5,892 bases of DNA from Methanoregula sp. (GTDB lineage: Archaea > Halobacteriota > Methanomicrobia > Methanomicrobiales > Methanospirillaceae), in the NCBI GenBank assembly GCA_003157895.1, contig PMKW01000036.1, positions 11,603 to 17,494 on the forward strand, given 5' to 3'. Numbering within the stretch: the stretch's first letter is position 1; every line of letters starts with the position of its first letter. Shown piece after piece: positions 4,630-5,892 of the stretch. The notes beneath the pieces are model-generated. The model saw nothing but the letters and a program-made list of their open reading frames with translations, ran no database searches and was not told the origin of the DNA. A program made the translations under genes and the position numbers.

Positions 4630-5892
4630 TCACGACCAGTACCGGTGTGTCTGGATGAAACTGCGTTCCGCTTTTAAAATCTCGCGGTAAAATGCATCTC
4701 CCTCGGTCAGGGTCGCCAGTATCCGCGAGGCATTCTCCGGCCCGACGCCCCGGGCAGACAGGGCGATAACCGCCTTCTTCCCGCTGGAGAGGACGATATT
4801 GGCATTTTTCATGAACCGCTGCTCTACTGCCCGTTCATCCGCGGTCTTCCGGTTTTTTTTCACCATAGCGTATGACTCTTCTTCATAGGGTTTGAGTGCT
4901 GCAATGAGACGCGCCCCGCACTTCGGGCAGAGGGGGTGATCGGGGATACGTGAGACAACCGTCCTGCTCTTCCAGTCACGGCAGTTCATGCAACACAGGA
5001 GAACATCATCCTGATCAAGTCTGCGCCTGAGTATGGACAGGACTGCCTTGTCCGCAGTCGGGGGTGGGATCAGGTCCCGCGACGACAACAATCCGCCGGC
5101 ACCGATCAGGGAATGGGGGCCAAGCGCAACACCGATCTCATTCTTATGGATCATCCGCACGATGGACGAGGCTGTATCAATATCCATGTACCCGGTGAGA
5201 AGTTCGCGGTAGGCTTCCTTCTGTACGATGGTATTGTCGAAAAACTCCAGGAGTCGCTGGATGCTGATCTTCTCATAGTCTGCATCGGGATCAATAGCGC
5301 CGAATTTTTTTGCGATCTGGACCAGTTTCCACTTGAAGAGCGCAGTCCGTTTCAGCGCCAGACGGATGATGCCGGGCATATGCGAGGGGTCGAGCGCAAG
5401 AAGAATATCCCGGACATCCGCCGCACAGATATCAGACGGGAGCCGCAGCAGAAACCGGTACGCATCCAGTTCGAGGCCAACACTTGTCCCGTACCTGGCA
5501 GAGATGAGGACGGAGAGGACACGGCCCAGCGCTTCGTTCGCCTTATGGCCGGCACAGACATTGCACACAACTCCGTCATCAATGTTCTCAAGCGTAATCA
5601 GTCGGTCCGTCGGTACCAGTGACCGGTTCTTGTCCATCTCCACGAGGAACTTCTCGACATACTTTACATCATCTGGGTCTTTGGTGTAATCTGATATCCT
5701 GCGGGTCCTTCGTATCCCGCCGGCTTCCTTCGCAACTGAGAACGGGACTGGGATCTGTTCGCCCTCCCATGAGGGCAGTTCCCCGTTCACTTTCTTTGCC
5801 GGCTCAACTGTCAGTTTACCATCGGCAATCTCAAGTACGCGCCAGAGCTGGCCTTTGGTGATGAAGACAGCACCGGTGTGGACCCACCCTAC
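4630..5892 (-). CDS. Lhr-type ATP-dependent helicase, C-terminal half (N-terminus beyond window)
   Basis: The frame is open from the right edge to TGA at 4632-4630 and gives 420 residues without a start. The visible part begins VGWVHTGAVFITKGQLWRVL and continues with WEGEQIPVPFSVAKE, the beta-barrel region that follows the winged helix in Lhr-family superfamily-2 helicases. CNVCAGHKANEALGRVL (fragment residues 110-126) matches the family's conserved N-E-x-L-G-R segment. A cysteine cluster, CCMNC (300-304) and CPKC (322-325), looks like a four-Cys zinc site. Near the end, SARGVGPENASRIL resembles a helix-hairpin-helix-like turn common at the C-terminus of these proteins. The ATPase domains (Walker A, DExH) would lie outside the window; family members are about 850-950 residues, so roughly half is missing. 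Lhr proteins are nucleic-acid translocases linked to DNA repair or RNA handling. The GTG at 5790 is internal, not the true start. I cannot assign the archaeal Lhr subgroup. Confidence 0.9.
   Translation of the reverse strand, partial: VGWVHTGAVFITKGQLWRVLEIADGKLTVEPAKKVNGELPSWEGEQIPVPFSVAKEAGGIRRTRRISDYTKDPDDVKYVEKFLVEMDKNRSLVPTDRLITLENIDDGVVCNVCAGHKANEALGRVLSVLISARYGTSVGLELDAYRFLLRLPSDICAADVRDILLALDPSHMPGIIRLALKRTALFKWKLVQIAKKFGAIDPDADYEKISIQRLLEFFDNTIVQKEAYRELLTGYMDIDTASSIVRMIHKNEIGVALGPHSLIGAGGLLSSRDLIPPPTADKAVLSILRRRLDQDDVLLCCMNCRDWKSRTVVSRIPDHPLCPKCGARLIAALKPYEEESYAMVKKNRKTADERAVEQRFMKNANIVLSSGKKAVIALSARGVGPENASRILATLTEGDAFYREILKAERSFIQTHRYWS

Noticed and set aside
5113..5622. 169-codon plus-strand frame and overlapping frames
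   Set aside because: It is antisense to the Lhr-type helicase, which is clearly coding.
1..5892. Search by eye for tRNA, CRISPR array, insertion sequence or attachment site
   Set aside because: No spaced direct repeats, no transposase-like frame, no terminal inverted repeats and no tRNA-like cloverleaf were seen.

Overview
The window looks archaeal, most likely from a Methanomicrobia/Methanomicrobiales-type methanogen (Methanoregula-like). The reasons are a complete TATA-binding protein, the C-terminal half of an archaeal Lhr-type helicase, two AMP-forming acyl-CoA synthetases of the methanogen 'Macs' type, and T-run terminators with A/T-rich archaeal promoter elements. The genus is inferred from remembered protein similarity, not from a search.

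Layout. Positions 1-1811 (minus strand) hold an acyl-CoA synthetase whose last residues run off the left edge. Its reading frame stays open upstream of the usual synthetase start and encodes a complete ribbon-helix-helix (RHH) DNA-binding domain, so the protein reads as RHH - Thr/Ser/Pro-rich linker - acyl-CoA synthetase. Its own promoter lies at about 1804-1865, with a TATA-like box at leaderless distance and three perfect GCACCA hexamers around it. Positions 1927-3594 (minus) hold a complete paralogous synthetase without the RHH domain. A 211-bp divergent intergenic region follows, then tbp (3806-4360, plus). A 269-bp convergent region with T-runs for both strands separates tbp from the C-terminal part of an Lhr-type helicase (4630-5892, minus), which runs off the right edge.

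How the parts may work together. The two synthetases probably activate short or branched acyl groups to acyl-CoA, for example for carbon assimilation or amino-acid synthesis. The RHH-synthetase fusion, with repeated hexamers over its own promoter, suggests an enzyme that may also repress its own gene. This would resemble PutA, a proline-catabolic enzyme with an N-terminal RHH domain. It is the main candidate for something undescribed here. tbp and the helicase are ordinary information-processing genes and need not be linked to the synthetases.
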